Positions 12,621 through 24,207 of a DNA stretch of 64,000 bases are shown here, one piece after another (within the stretch, counting starts at the first letter, position 1; each line of letters begins with the position of its first letter). The position numbers and the translations under genes were made by a program. Origin of the DNA: Atriophallophorus winterbourni (lineage: Eukaryota > Platyhelminthes > Trematoda > Plagiorchiida > Microphallidae). Below the pieces are notes generated by a model. It was given only the letters and a program-made list of their open reading frames with translations, had not been told where the DNA came from and did no database searches. Where the stretch lies: positions 62,001 to 126,000 of the forward strand of contig JACCGJ010005107.1 in NCBI GenBank assembly GCA_013407085.1. The letters are read 5' to 3'.

Positions 12621-12660
12621 GGAAATGCATGCAAATGAGCATTTTAGTTAAAAGTGTGTT

Positions 12661-13825
12661 ATACAAACGCAGAGTGGCTAAATGAGAATTCAGCACTTTT
12701 AAGTTTGCTCAAAACCTTTAAAAAATATATTTGCTGCTCATACTATATTCGGCAACATTATTTATCAACATTGTATGCAAAATTTTTATTTGCAAATCGA
12801 GCTTGATATATTATATGTGTATGTAATATAAAATAAAATAAAAAAAGAAATCTATCTTCCTTTTTGATAATTCATAATTATTGATCAGTAAACAACTACT
12901 TCCATTACAAGCTAACATTACACTGGCATTGCTGTGGATGGAGATATTGATATCAGTACCAGACCCTTGTGTCGAAAAACAATCACTAACTTTCTTTAGG
13001 TTATTTATTGCGGATAGAAAAACATTGTTTTGCTAACTCGGTTCTTTTCGCCACACCCAACTCTGAATGTCGTCCTTTTAAGTGTATCCATAATGTGATT
13101 TGGCTCCAACAGCTAAAGGTTTTTAACAACTGAAGGGGCTGGATATTGTAGTGCCTATATCCTCTCACTTGCACTACACAACTAATTTGTGCCAGGTGGT
13201 TGCACCAAGATTTTTTTCGGTGAGACTCCAAACAGTATCAAGGTTCAATGCACCCGAATTGCTTGTAGCTAGTAGGATCCGCGTCTGCGATGCTCGACTT
13301 GACTATTCGGACTCTGCAGCATGTTTAATGATTTGTGGTAGATGGCTTATTAGGATTTTTATTGATCTTTTATTTTCTCTATTCGAGCGGCAACAAAGGC
13401 TTGTTATGATGGAATTCAACACATATTTGTTGTTGAGATGATGTTGCTTTACTCGTCCCAGAAAATGATTGATTGCGTGCTTTACTCAAGGTGAGAGCAG
13501 CTCACCTCAAGTTCTCTGTGCTTGTTCCTCATGATAATCCGTCATTTATAAGTCCCACTCACTTTCTCACCTATTTAATCATGTTATTGTGTCATGGTTG
13601 TATGATAATTAAGCGTTCGGTACTTACTACCAATCATCATCATCATTAGGAGGAGATTATGTCGAATAACGAACCGAAACGGCAACCACATATACTGAAG
13701 AAACAAAACATTGCATTTTCATTATTTTGTTGACTCAGTAGCTTAAATATTTATGATAATCTTTTCTAGAACCAAAATCAACCGACTGATGACTTCACTT
13801 GTATGCGTTTTAGATGTCAAACGAG
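12661..13825. other. Intergenic, nothing recognised
   Basis: AT-rich DNA with short unrecognised frames, including a few ATC triplets near 13630. Confidence 0.4.
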
Positions 13826-14960
13826 GCTTGGAATCACGGGATTTCGAAAATTGAAAAAGACATTTTTGCTTATACATCGCCTAAGGAATAAATTTTATTC
13901 ACTACAATACTTTGCTAAACGCTTTTCCACTCTTTCAATAGTCACATTACAGGGTAACCGAAACCTATTATCGTGGATAATGGATTATTTGACCAATCGG
14001 CATGTGCGAGTCCGCGTTGACGGCATTCTATCAAAAACCATTATTGTCACCAGCGGCGTCCCTCAATGTTCAGTGCTCGGGCCTATCCTTCTCTTGTTAT
14101 GCATGAATGATATCGCGCAAGTAGTGCGATGCTAGATGGTTCTTTTTGCGGATGACATAAAAATATGGAAGAAAATCCGATCTATTGAAGATTGTTTGAT
14201 GCTGCAGTAGGATTTAGATGCCCTGTATCACTGGTTTCAACTAAATCAGATGCCTTTCAACATATGCAAGTGTAAATTGTTACAACTTGGCCGACAATAC
14301 GAGCATACATATAATTTGATCATGGGAAAATGACTTCGACCATCGCTGAGAAGGATCTCAGTATATGGATTACTAATAACCTGAAACCGGATAGTCGTAG
14401 CCAAGAAGTCTTCAACAGGGCAAGCGTTATCTTGGGAATGATGAGGAGAATATTTGGACGGTTCTCTATTAAGACGCTCCCGCGTATTATAAATACTTAC
14501 ATCCATCCAACGATAGAGTTCAAAATCCCAGTTTGGGTACCGCAGTTGTGTAAAGATATTTGATTGCTGGATAAGATTAACCAACTAGCGACGGAGCTAG
14601 TTGATGGGATGAGGCACTACCCATACCAAGAGCAAATGACCATGCTGGGGTTGACCGATTTTACACAAAGGAAAGAAAAGTGCGACGTATAAAACATATA
14701 TATACTGCGGATGGAAAGTCACCCTCTCTGCGATTTATTAAGACTCAGTTCCCTTAAAAATACCCGGAGTCATTCATGTTGTCTCGTTATATCGCAATCA
14801 AGACTCGATTGTAGACGTCATTTCTTCTCGGTGCGTATTTGCTTTCTGTGGAATTCATTATCGCATGATATTGTGAACGCTCCTACGATCAGTGATTTTA
14901 AATCGAAACTGGGTGCTTATATCAAAGAGCACTCAACTATCGGGCCTGTATACTGACCCC
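13826..14960 (+). mobile_element. CR1-like non-LTR retrotransposon, reverse transcriptase to C-terminus, decayed
   Basis: Pieces of one reverse transcriptase occur in order but in shifting frames. WIMDYLTNRHVRVRVDGI and SGVPQCSVLGPILLLL (13970-14110) are RT core blocks. The catalytic FADD block follows at about 14148. A connection segment with MMRRIFGRFSIKTLPRIINTY and HPTIEFKIPVWVP is at 14430-14550. The characteristic C-terminal tail (RLDCRRHFFSVR, then WNSLSHDIVNAPTISDFKSK) is at 14805-14925. Several frameshifts and stops separate the pieces and the endonuclease half is missing, so the copy is inactive. SR1/Perere-type elements of trematodes are the likely relatives. Confidence 0.85.
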
Positions 14961-16689
14961 ATATGAACCCACACAAACCGAACACCTCAAATGAGTTTTA
15001 GATGTATCCTCTTTATTTTTATAACTGTCATCCAATGGTACATGTGAAGCGATTACGATTTTTTCACCATAATATCTCGATTCGTTCTTCTTTATTGTTG
15101 AACCTGATCTTTAATCTCTCCACCAAATGACGACAAACAGTCTAAGTGTCGGCAATGTGATACCCACAATACATTTAATTTACTACCTTTGTATTTATTA
15201 ATTTGGCTAGTATTGACGCAAACACAGCAGATATAAGAATGTCTTTTGAATAAAATAATAACCAGAATATATTCGGGATTCGGAAGTCATTCGTGGTGTA
15301 ATTCAGTCAAATATTATTCGCTACAATATTCCCACTAAAACAGGCACAACCTTGTCACAATTAAAATATTGGAGATGGTGGTAAAGTTTTTAACAGTAGT
15401 GTCAAATTTTTCACAAGTAAAGAAAACATAAAGAATTTTATTTGCAAGGTTTAAACCAATCTGCAAAGATCTGCGAAAAGTACATTTTTGTTGCAGTCCT
15501 ATGCTCTGCCCGGTGTCTGCAAGATTAAGTCATTTAACTAAATCTTGTGGGTATCATTTATTAATTTTTTCATGATGTTTATTAATAATATATACTCTGA
15601 TCTCTGTTTTATTCTATTAAACAACAAATTTTCAATGAGTAAAACTCAGACTTGCATATCTGTCAAAAATCTTACCATAAATAATTCAACTGAACCGTTA
15701 TAATTTTCAGCTATGACATTCTTTCAACAAGGAGAATCTTTAAAAACGCCATGTAAAATCCCGATAATGAACCGTAAGATAATTCGCCTAGCCATTTCCC
15801 ATCATCAAAGTTTGTGTGTTCCAAACCACTGTCAGTTAAGCAATCCAACGAATGCTTCAACTCTAAGTTAATATAACAAAAATCGGATCACGAAATGAAA
15901 ACATCGATTTTCGACCTGTATTTATCTAATTATTTCTCGATAAATTTTCAGGGACCTGTTACCGCACGAAACGATCATGATCGTTATCAGGTAAACGCAG
16001 TTAAAATGGTGTAGAAACGCCATCTAACCCATCTAACTCTAAACTTGCAAAGTGTTAAATATTTTGCCTCGCGCCAGTGGCTGAAGTGAAGAAACAAGTT
16101 CCTCTTTGGTTCAAAAAAATTAGTGAAAGAGTGACTTTGGTCCATTTCGCCATTACAAGTTCGAATTTGGCTAATTTCAAAGTGTTCCCATGTCAATGCA
16201 TGGATACCCTGCATGAAATTTCGTTATTTCCATTTCACAAGATAAAGTGTTAATGCACTTGAGTCTGAACTTTTGCATCGACAGGTCAACGTTGGATTTT
16301 ATTGGAACCTACCTTTTGACGTTTCTTGCACCGAATAATAGGTGTTGTGGGAGAACTTTCCATCTTACTATGTTGATCGGAAATATTGTATCGAGAAACG
16401 GCCTCTCGAACGAATAATCAGCAACAAATTTTCCTATTCGGGATAGCCAGTGATGCGCAAAAGGTTTCAGTGTTTAATCATGTGATCAAGTCGAATGACC
16501 AATTGAAATCGTGCGGAATTCAAAAAGGATCAATAAGTCAGGTGTTGATCTGAAGTTTGGAAATCAACCATTTAGCCTCAGAGCCGTCCTTATCAGACTT
16601 GAACAACTAATCGCGATGATATTTCATACAATTAGCTTCGGTATATTGTTGTGGTAATAAATAGGATTATTTTTGTGTTTCTTTGGTTA
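14961..16689. other. Intergenic, nothing recognised
   Basis: The first tens of bases may be the 3' untranslated end of the preceding element. The rest is AT-rich and unassigned. Confidence 0.4.
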
Positions 16690-17280
16690 ATGCCCATCAT
16701 GGATGTGCCCCTCGAACTATTTCCTTGACTACAGCGCTTCGCATGGTCCTACAGACTGCTTCAGTGAATAATCCATCCCGCAAAGTTAACAGCGAGTTGT
16801 CGAGGTTTAGTCTTTCTATGCTTTGAGGTCAACGTCAGCAGCGTTCAGATCTTGTTTGCAGACGTTTCGTATCGCAGTTGGAGTTGTTCGACGGTTGGTA
16901 TCCTAATTTCAACTTCACATAGAGCACAAATTTTGGAATATAGTCGTTTATGATTTAATTATGCAATAACTTTTACCTCAGCTTTAGCGAACACATCTGC
17001 ATTCGATACCTTGTCTATCCAAGTTATCCCCATGGCACGAATGGAAGTTTAGTAAATGTAAAGCATTCAGATTAACTTCTTGTTTTCTTTGGTAGTCCAT
17101 ACAACCCATGCATCATTTACTATACATTGCGATATTTAGTACGCACGTTTTGTAGAAATTTAATTTCGTCTCAACTGTCACGTTGCGGTTGATCCGTGCA
17201 CGGGAGATCAATATGGATGAGATATGAAGTATTGTGGCCATCCGCTTGTTGAGCTCGACATCTAGAGAGACTATTTAAAA
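16690..17280 (-). mobile_element. Non-LTR retrotransposon fragment, C-terminal region
   Basis: On the minus strand, scattered over several frames, are the pieces LNALHL, ITWIDKVSNADVFAKAEV and KQDLNAADVDLKA. They correspond in order to the region after the RT domain of RTE/L2-like elements (compare AFHLRNIRRILNISWVDRVT in the copy at 37535-38860). Frames shift often and similarity is weak, so this is an old or divergent subfamily. Confidence 0.5.
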
Positions 17281-17689
17281 TAAGTTAAGTAACAAAAGTT
17301 AATCTATGTGCAGGTAAGCAAGAACCCTGGCTATGTTCATATTAATCGTTAAGAAAAGTATTCATGCTGAAGAAAATCACCTCATCAGCGAGAGCAGCTC
17401 TGTTCTCAGTGGTGAGCTTTGATTGCCACATTATAAGCAAGCAGCATTTCAAATATTAGCATGTACGGTACCCAGGACAGAATAAGTCTGATGTAAATAC
17501 TCACGTTCGAATCCATCGTTCCTTAATTTCCTTTCATTCCTTTCATAAAAAGAAATAATGCTTTCAAATTTTTCCTAATACTTTCATCGCTAATTTAGTC
17601 ATTTTTATCTAGAGCTTAGGTTTTTCCTCCGTGTCTTAACTGATAGACAATCTTTCCGTGACCAACTGTAGGTATTTCTTTTCCTTTAT
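17281..17689. other. Intergenic, nothing recognised
   Basis: Short AT-rich spacer between two retroelement remnants. Confidence 0.35.
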
Positions 17690-18135
17690 TCCCGAAGAAC
17701 AAATAAGGTTATTTAATCTGCTGGGCTCGCATAAGACATGGGCTCACATATTGACTTTGACTGTCCTTCACTCGAAACTTAACTGTATACGAAATTTTTA
17801 GCCATGTGTCTGTTTTAGGCTGATCAATCCAACTGAATAGGTTGTGAACTCGCCAAATCAAAACGTGTTTAAGAGAAATCTTGATGCCTTTTTGACGATT
17901 AACCAGTGTATCGAAGAACACTATACATCCTGACCCTTTGGATATACATATGTCATTCCGTTATGCTAAGAAAACAATTTCTGCCTCTTGGAGTTTTACC
18001 TGATTCTTAAACCTTGCAGTAAGCAAACAAATCCAGTTTTTGCTTGTTACATTATGCGTATTTGTCATAATATTCTGTGGTTTTGTGGAAAGCCATATGT
18101 TTTCAAACCATTAAAATTGAATTGAATCTTTCAGC
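17690..18135 (+). mobile_element. CR1-like non-LTR retrotransposon, 3' end
   Basis: Same family as 11715-12265. The plus strand reads LFNLLGSHKTWAHILTLTV, then VVNSPNQNVFKRNLDAFL and CIEEHYTS before a stop. The 3' end (accattaaaattgaattgaa) matches the other copy. Frameshifts make it non-functional. Confidence 0.7.
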
Positions 18136-18309
18136 GCCCATTATCGACATCTATTCTCCCCTTTTATTTCCATAATTAAGACTTCGTTTCTGGTTGGTCT
18201 AACGGTTTCTTATGGAGTTATAGCGAGAAGCTTCTTTAGATTGTTCGTGCAGGTTTTTTCTGTTGATTAAGCTCTAATTCATTGGCGAAAATCGTGATAA
18301 CCTAACCTA

Positions 18310-18660
18310 TGTGGTGTGTAAGTACGGGGGATGTGAGCAACACATTACGTTGGTTAACCAGATTCTAATTAATAAGATCCTCATTTGGATGCATTATTAT
18401 CACGCACACTACGACCGATTTCGTGCTCTTTGCACTCATCAAATAAGGGCATTCGGATCAAGATCCGTATGCCTTCAAACAGTGAAGAAATTGTAAACAA
18501 CGTATGAACCCCACGAAACCGCTTGTGGAAATGGATGTAAATAAGGATTTTTGTTCATGAAGATGGGTTTAGCCCCAGTTACATGTGTTCAGCCACATGT
18601 GATTGGACAGGTTGGTCGTGCCACGCTTATCCAACAGTGGCTTACAAACGCAGCTTGTCT
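18310..18660. repeat. HHR repeat family A joined to a family C edge
   Basis: The block opens with a family C edge (gggatgtgagcaacacatta). It then has a family A minus-strand ribozyme (18405-18460), a decayed plus-strand ribozyme part (ccacgaaaccgcttgtgg near 18512), and the family A body with caggttggtcgtgcc and caacagtggcttacaaacgc. As at 12290-12660, the two ribozyme modules face each other. Confidence 0.7.
18405..18460 (-). ncRNA. Hammerhead ribozyme, family A, decayed
   Basis: The minus-strand core is TTGATGA (C3 changed to T). Stem II is a perfect GTGC/GCAC, then GAAA and a CGGTC end. The change at C3 predicts an inactive ribozyme. Confidence 0.6.
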
Positions 18661-19654
18661 GAGTAATAAGTTTATTTCTGAACGACATTTCTGATATTTT
18701 CTGAACTCGTAATACTTGACCACAAGAAAATAATTAGTTCCGAGTTACACACAAAAGTCTCGAAGGCGGCTGATCATAAAGTCACGAGTCGGTGGTTTGA
18801 TTCAAAAGGTCCCTGGCCATACCTCCTCCAAATGGAGGTAATTATAAGTTTTCAGACGTCGTGGGTAGGTTTAATATAAACAGGAAATTTGCACAACTAA
18901 TAAGGGATTGAATATATCTCATTAAACGCCAAAGATTCCTTCTTAATCCTGCAAAGTTCTAGATTCGTAAACGTTTCGCGTTAACATTTATTTTGCTAAG
19001 GTGTGTGATTCCCGACTCCTAATCTGAATATTCTAGAATTGACTTACAAATTCAATGTACTCAACCGTTCGAGTCCATTTTCAGGCGTCAATCGTAGATA
19101 GAGCATGATATATATAAAGAGAGATTTTTAGAATGTGTTACATCAAAATAATGTACGTTCCTCGCCTGTTCTTTATATGTTGGATACGAAAGTGTAATGG
19201 ACAGCAGCAAGTCTTTATTAACCACCACACAATTTTTACTTATGATAATAGTGGAAAACACCTCCATTATAACCGTGAAAACGCAGAATCATAACTCGAA
19301 ATGCTGTTTCGCTGTTGTGTATGCATGAATTGATCCGAGATTCGGTTGCAACAGTAAGGCATTTCGGCAATATTGCACACATATGCTTTAAGTTCATCTG
19401 ATTTGTTAGTCAGATATTGTGCATTTGTATCTGATTTTTTAGAAAAGTTCGTCCAGAAAGGACCACCTAAATGTGCGTTTCAGAGGAAGGACATTTTAAC
19501 TATTAGTTCTAGTTTTCGGGTCAGATATAAGCTGGAGGCGTCGTCCTTAATTTGAAGTTGAAGGTATAAATGCCTATTTTGTACTGTCGGGACGGATACC
19601 TTTTCAAGAGTCGCATTCATGGATGATCATTTTCACCCATTAAAATATTTCAAC
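18661..19654. other. Intergenic, nothing recognised
   Basis: No gene or clear repeat seen. Confidence 0.35.
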
Positions 19655-19885
19655 GCAAATTACCCCGTTAAATTCTCTTCAGAGGAAATCCGGTTTGCTC
19701 GTGTGAACAAATTATGTACCATTTTTTTAAATTCATCGGGACTGCACTCATAAAGTGTGTGTGTGTGCTGTCCAACCCATGTTGATTTTCGAAAGTCCCG
19801 TCTACTCAAGCTCCCATCTAGTTTTCTTACAAGTAAAGCATTGTGGAAAGCTAACTGTATATTATTATCCACTAGCCACAGTGGC
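19655..19885 (-). mobile_element. Penelope-like element, reverse transcriptase C-terminal fragment
   Basis: The minus strand encodes NNIQLAFHNALLVRKLDGS, then LSRRDFRKSTWVGQHTHTL and FKKMVHNLFTRANRI. In PLE reverse transcriptases this end of the domain has the pattern LPFLDxLVxRxxDGxLxxxVYRKPTxTGxYxxF, then FKxxLVxxLxxRA. The match is ordered and in one frame. Only about 70 codons remain, without the catalytic blocks or a GIY-YIG domain. Confidence 0.65.
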
Positions 19886-19940
19886 CACCAAGTGAAACCT
19901 CAGGATGCGTTCTCGGTTGTTTGCACCGTTCCCCCACAAC

Positions 19941-20040
19941 AGTTCGCATCGTATATATCAATGGCCGTTCGCGGTTAGCCGCAATGAGAATGCAGAGCAT
20001 CAACTTAGCTTGGGCATTTTGGCGAAGAATGAGGCAATAG
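19941..20040 (+). pseudogene. Duplicated start region of the crystallin-like gene
   Basis: Positions 19941-20007 match 22293-22357, the segment just before and across the start codon of the crystallin-like gene, with one 2-base indel and about four substitutions. The copy keeps the ATG (19984) and reads MRMQSINLAWAFWRRMRQ then a stop, so similarity ends after about eight codons. It is a truncated duplicate next to a PLE fragment. Whether it is transcribed is unknown. Confidence 0.65.
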
Positions 20041-20864
20041 CCATCAAAATCTTTGGACCGAACTTATGCATTCAAATACGATTAGTTCGTGATCTTTTAT
20101 TGTCCTGGCCAACATCGACATCGATGGAACCATCACGTGATATTGATTTCCGTTTGATGCTCGATATTGATCACGTCTGCTGTTCGTGTTTCATTTTCGC
20201 CATGCGTACATTGTACAGCTTGCTGTGATATACCGAAAAAGGTGTCCATTGCTTTAATGATATCTTTCTACGTACGGTAAATACGACATCCGTTTGTTGA
20301 AAAGTAAACAACAAATAGACCTGTGTACAAGCAGATAAATGGCTTAGAATGAAACAACGGACAATCGCATCCTAAATAACTAATGTTACAGTAGGGAGCA
20401 GTGAGAAAGATAGCCTGTAAAACTCATCTAGTTTGTATTTATCCGAGAAATATATACGCAAATATTTGATTATTTTGCTTGCAATGGCCTGTAATCCAAT
20501 TCCGTTTACAATTTAGTAACGATCCGTGTAGCGAACTGCGTTTGGATACTACAGGAATAAGAAGTGGGTAGCTAATGATCTACTGGTGAATGTAGTACAA
20601 CTCAATTTGTAGGATATATGTCGGAATCCTTGATAAACATTTGCTTTTTGTGTGATCGATAATTGTGTACTGCAATGTAGTGTTCCGCTCAGAGCTGGAC
20701 ATAGACGCTTTGAGTAAAATGTGAATGACACTAACAAAAGTTTAACTTTGACGCCACCGTCAAAACGACTGTGTTAAAATACAGATTCAAAAGTGATTCC
20801 TGATTAAGTGCTCAGTTCACTTGGAAACGATCACATCCATGTATGTTTGCAACACTATACAGCA
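20041..20864. other. Intergenic, one short repeat
   Basis: The motif tggccaacatcgacatcgat near 20106 recurs in modified form near 51462, so both may belong to one unassigned repeat. Nothing else recognised. Confidence 0.35.
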
Positions 20865-21430
20865 GATAATGGTTTATTCATTCATAGATTTATTCATAGA
20901 TTATATGCCGGTTAAAAAAGCTATGCTTTACAAGACCCACAAAAATGTACATCGGGTCGGATGGTAAAAAATATCAAAATATTGTTAGATTATTGTCAAA
21001 CGTGAAAAACATACTTGTCCATGTGAATATCTAGTGATTTCTTGAAAACGTCCACGGTTCTAGATTATACCAAGTGAGTAGGTAAACTGTTCCACAATTG
21101 CAAATGCATATTTGCGGCAGTTTAACCTGCTATGCTGTTGGTAAAGTTTCAATTGGTGACCTCGCTGGTGTGTAATATGGGAAATGTGAAACAAACGACC
21201 GCAAGGATGATTTGTTTGATTAAGCACTGTCCACATGAATATTAGTGCTCCTCGTTTCTGTCTGTATTGAGCTGAATGCAAATTCAATATCTTAAGTCTC
21301 ATTTCGTATGGATAATTAGATAATCCCAGGACGAGTTTTGTCGCTCTGCGCTTTGGTGTTTCCAATAGCTGAATATCTTTTTTCAACCAAGGATCTCATG
21401 CCGGTATAGCATATTCAACCGGGCCCGATA
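20865..21430 (-). mobile_element. CR1-like non-LTR retrotransposon, 3' end (same subfamily as 30735-31270)
   Basis: The minus strand reads KDIQLLETPKRRATKLVLGL, then LSNYPYEMRLKILNLHSAQY and HQLKLYQQHSRLNCRKYAFA. This is the region between the RT domain and the C-terminus of CR1-like elements (RRATKL..LSxLPYExRLxxLxLxSLxYRR). The 3' flank, with ttcatagatttattcatag and a run around caagacccacaaaaatgtac, is shared with 30735-31270. Confidence 0.8.
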
Positions 21431-21599
21431 CGTCCTAGCCGCCTAGTAGGAAAAAATTGATTCTGATCTTTTCCTAATGTTGTGAGTTCCATGTCATCAT
21501 TGCGCATTGAGTACGCGGTTTGCTGATCCGATGTTGAAATGCTTCAGAAATTCTGAATGGTGGACCTTTTGAATCAGTGACTAGCTAAATAGTTGACTC

Positions 21600-22010
21600 A
21601 ATTTTAAGCATTTTAAGGTAATTCAAGGTTATTCAAGGTTAGTAATGGTCTAAAAAGCAACAAGCTTATCAATAACCATAGGATGGTAGAAATTAATAAA
21701 AATGTACGTGTATAAAAACAAGATAAGCAGTTAGATTAAACATTATAAAAGTAATAAGTGGAATGAGCAACGATAGAAGGTAAACTGTTCCAAGTAAAAC
21801 AGACATGGACCGAATAAAAATACCTCCTAAATTTCCAGTGGGAATGGGATACCACCAGTGTATATTCATGGGTGCGATAAGTTCTCGTTTGCCTTCGAGT
21901 GAATAAATCCTGAAAGAGATCGTTTTTGCGTATGGAAAATTTTGTACAGTTGCTGAACATCTCACACCGTATTGCCTTGATACGGACATGAGCATCACAA
22001 AATCACTCGA
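21600..22010 (-). mobile_element. CR1-like non-LTR retrotransposon, 3' end, second subfamily
   Basis: The minus strand carries SHSHWKFRRYFYSVHVCFTW then NSLPSIVAHSTYYF, the C-terminal RRxFFSxRVxxxWNSLP block. The end of the element shows short tandem units (attcaaggttattcaaggtta), like the 8-bp tail of the copy at 48225-48715 in the other orientation. It lies directly upstream of the crystallin-like gene. Confidence 0.75.
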
Positions 22011-22333
22011 AACATATTTTTAATAACCAGGTTAACCTATCTGAGCTACATCAATTGTGTTCAGAGCATGATACAAGCCGATTGGACTATGCACAGCATA
22101 GCTGAGTATCCCCTTGCTGCCATAGCCCAAGCTTGTTCTCCTTCAAGGAATGCTGTCAGATTTAGCTAACGTCATTGTCAAATTGCCTCGTTCTATTACG
22201 GTCGTTGCGTTCAGGTCACGTGCGCAACATGTGACCTTGGTCCATGAACGAGTTGAATCACGTACTGGTGCTGTTGTTATCGTGATCACGTGAGTTCGCA
22301 TCGTATATCAATGGCCGTTCGCTGCTAGCCGTA

Positions 22334-24207
22334 ATGAGAATGCAGAGCATGAACTTAATCCATTCGATTTGTGTGTTAGCCCTCGTTTTTAACTCCTCTT
22401 ATGCGATCGATCGGGAGATCGCGGAGGTCGCAATGGAAGACGTGAAGCAAGAATCCAGACTACTGCGTGAATGGACGGATTATCATAATTTAAAGTGTTT
22501 GCGCTTTTATTCAGAACAAGGTTTCGGTGGCGGATGGTCTGATATGTGTTCCAGCAACGAATTACTCCTGAGTCAAATAATTTTTCAAACGAACTCTGTT
22601 TGTGCGCCGAAAGACGAGTGGTGGGACAATAAACGCTTTTGGATTCTTTATGAGTGAGTTCTTCGTTAATACACGGTACATTCTCAACCACTTAACTCGG
22701 CTAGACAACTAGCCGAGACTTTTACCTTCAAACTGATCTTTTGTTTTACTTAACCATAACGTGTCTTTTATCAGTACTGTTCTAACACCGCTAGTACAAT
22801 CACAATCAGGTTCTCATTTATACAATGGTGCTCTTCGTTAGATATTCTTTCAACGCAACCTTTTGCGGAATAGTTAAACTAGTTATCGTGAAAGGCTCAT
22901 TACTTTGATCAGTTATTCACTTTATTTCTTGATGGAACGTTGAAAATGTATTTTAAACAGACATAAAACTCGAATTCAGCGGTTCAATTGATTTATAATA
23001 ACTCATGAAGTGGAATTACCACATTATCGCTGGTTCATAATCAAACGAAATACAATTCCAAACTTAAACTTGTTGCAGTCCACTTTGAACGTTCTTCACG
23101 GGACAAGTTCTTTCGTCATCCATTTTAGCTTGATCGCAGGATATTATCCACGTAAACAATGGGTGATTTCAACATCTGCACCTTCGACTGAAAACATTTT
23201 TGACGAACCTATGAATGAATTCTTCAATAGTGTTTAGACGTTTTATTCGGTGTAAACATTACTAGTCAATGACAGTTATCATAAATCCTTGGGTTCTCTA
23301 GTTTGTTTTACATTACAAATGCTAGGTTTTTCTCGTATACAGCTCATTTTTATTTTTCTCGGTTTGGATATATGTCCATAACGTTTGCATGCTTGTATCA
23401 ACTATATTGGTTGGAAACTTCCTAACGATCACACGCCAATACCGGAGCCATATTCGATAGCGGGAAAGCGATTAAACTCCATCCTTTCTATTATTTAGAA
23501 AATTTTAGAGGATTTTACAACCTTGATTCTTAAATATTAACAAACCCGCCATCTTATTCAACACTGTCGGCACCAACACCCATCATGAAAGAGTGCAGGT
23601 GATAAACCTTTACCTCTAATATGCCATTAGTCTCTTGTGGCAAACTGAAGGAAAGTCAAGCAATCTACTGCAACGAAATTATTGATGAATATCTCTAGTT
23701 TAAATAAATCGGTGGAATTGAGCCCATATTTCTTTTAAAAAACACTGGTCTCTCTCCAGAGTCATAAACTGAACCACGAAATTCCAATCCTATTTTTTTT
23801 ATTTCAGGCAACCCGCTTTCCGCGGAAAGTACATAATCTTATCCTCCCAAGAGTGTGTGCGTAGACTGGAACGGGTGCTTCAAACTGTGGGTTCCATATT
23901 GAGTTGCAAACAAGCCAGCTTGACCAGCTCTTACTTCAAATGCGACTTCCCGTCCAAACCTTGGCGCCAGTACCAACCAATGAGCGAGAGTGAATTGCGC
24001 GCCCAAGTGAGAAAGGCCGCCAAAATTGGTAATAGAAGTGGTAGAAGTGGATTCGGGGTGGCACAGAGTAGCGGCAGTCAGCCGAGTATTGTCGCTGTTT
24101 CTGGCACCGAGGATGAAGATCCAGAGACCAAATTCACAACAAACACGATTGATGATCTGAAGAAGGGTGCAGTGGACTGGAAATCAGGGGAAGGACTAAG
24201 CGCGTGA
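22334..24207 (+). CDS. Secreted beta/gamma-crystallin-like protein, two exons
   Basis: Exon 1 is 22334-22653 and exon 2 is 23808-24207, joined across a phase-2 intron with a consensus donor (ga|gtgagt) and a strong acceptor (tttttttatttcag|g). The joined product is 239 residues. Residues 1-24 form a signal peptide (HSICVLALVFNSSYA). Residues 52-140 look like one beta/gamma-crystallin domain. The first Greek-key motif is CLRFYSEQGFGGGW ending in NSVC. The second is FWILYEQPAFRGKYIILSS ending in VGSILSC, which keeps the W-hydrophobic-LYE-x-P-x-[FY]-x-G signature and the closing V-x-S. Six cysteines (55, 72, 90, 123, 140, 152) suggest disulfides in a secreted or luminal protein. The tail (153-239) is Ser/Gly-rich and then acidic and probably disordered. 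Canonical calcium-binding (N/D)(N/D)xx(S/T)S motifs are not clear. Family members are structural, calcium-binding or membrane-active, so the function here is open. A truncated copy of its start lies at 19941. Confidence 0.75.

Larger units (their letters stand above)
12290..12660. repeat. HHR repeat family A, two units head to head
   Basis: Two copies of a ribozyme module face each other. The minus-strand copy is at 12450-12500 and the plus-strand copy at 12562-12620, with arms of about 65 bp that pair almost fully (cccacgaccggtttcgtgct against its complement). On the left lies the family A body with the hairpin ggttggt/accaac at about 12336-12351 and the marker gccactgttgg. The right flank repeats the motif ggaaatgcatgcaaatgagc. 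Related blocks are at 18310-18660, 24910-24965, 27860-28270 and 62680-62775. No open frame of interest lies in the block. Confidence 0.8.

Noticed and set aside
17500..17525. B-box-like gttcgaatcc suggesting a tRNA
   Set aside because: No T stem, acceptor stem or A box around it.
19757..20228. Overlapping plus-strand frames as host genes
   Set aside because: They are complements of the PLE fragment or run across the duplicated crystallin start in the wrong frame.
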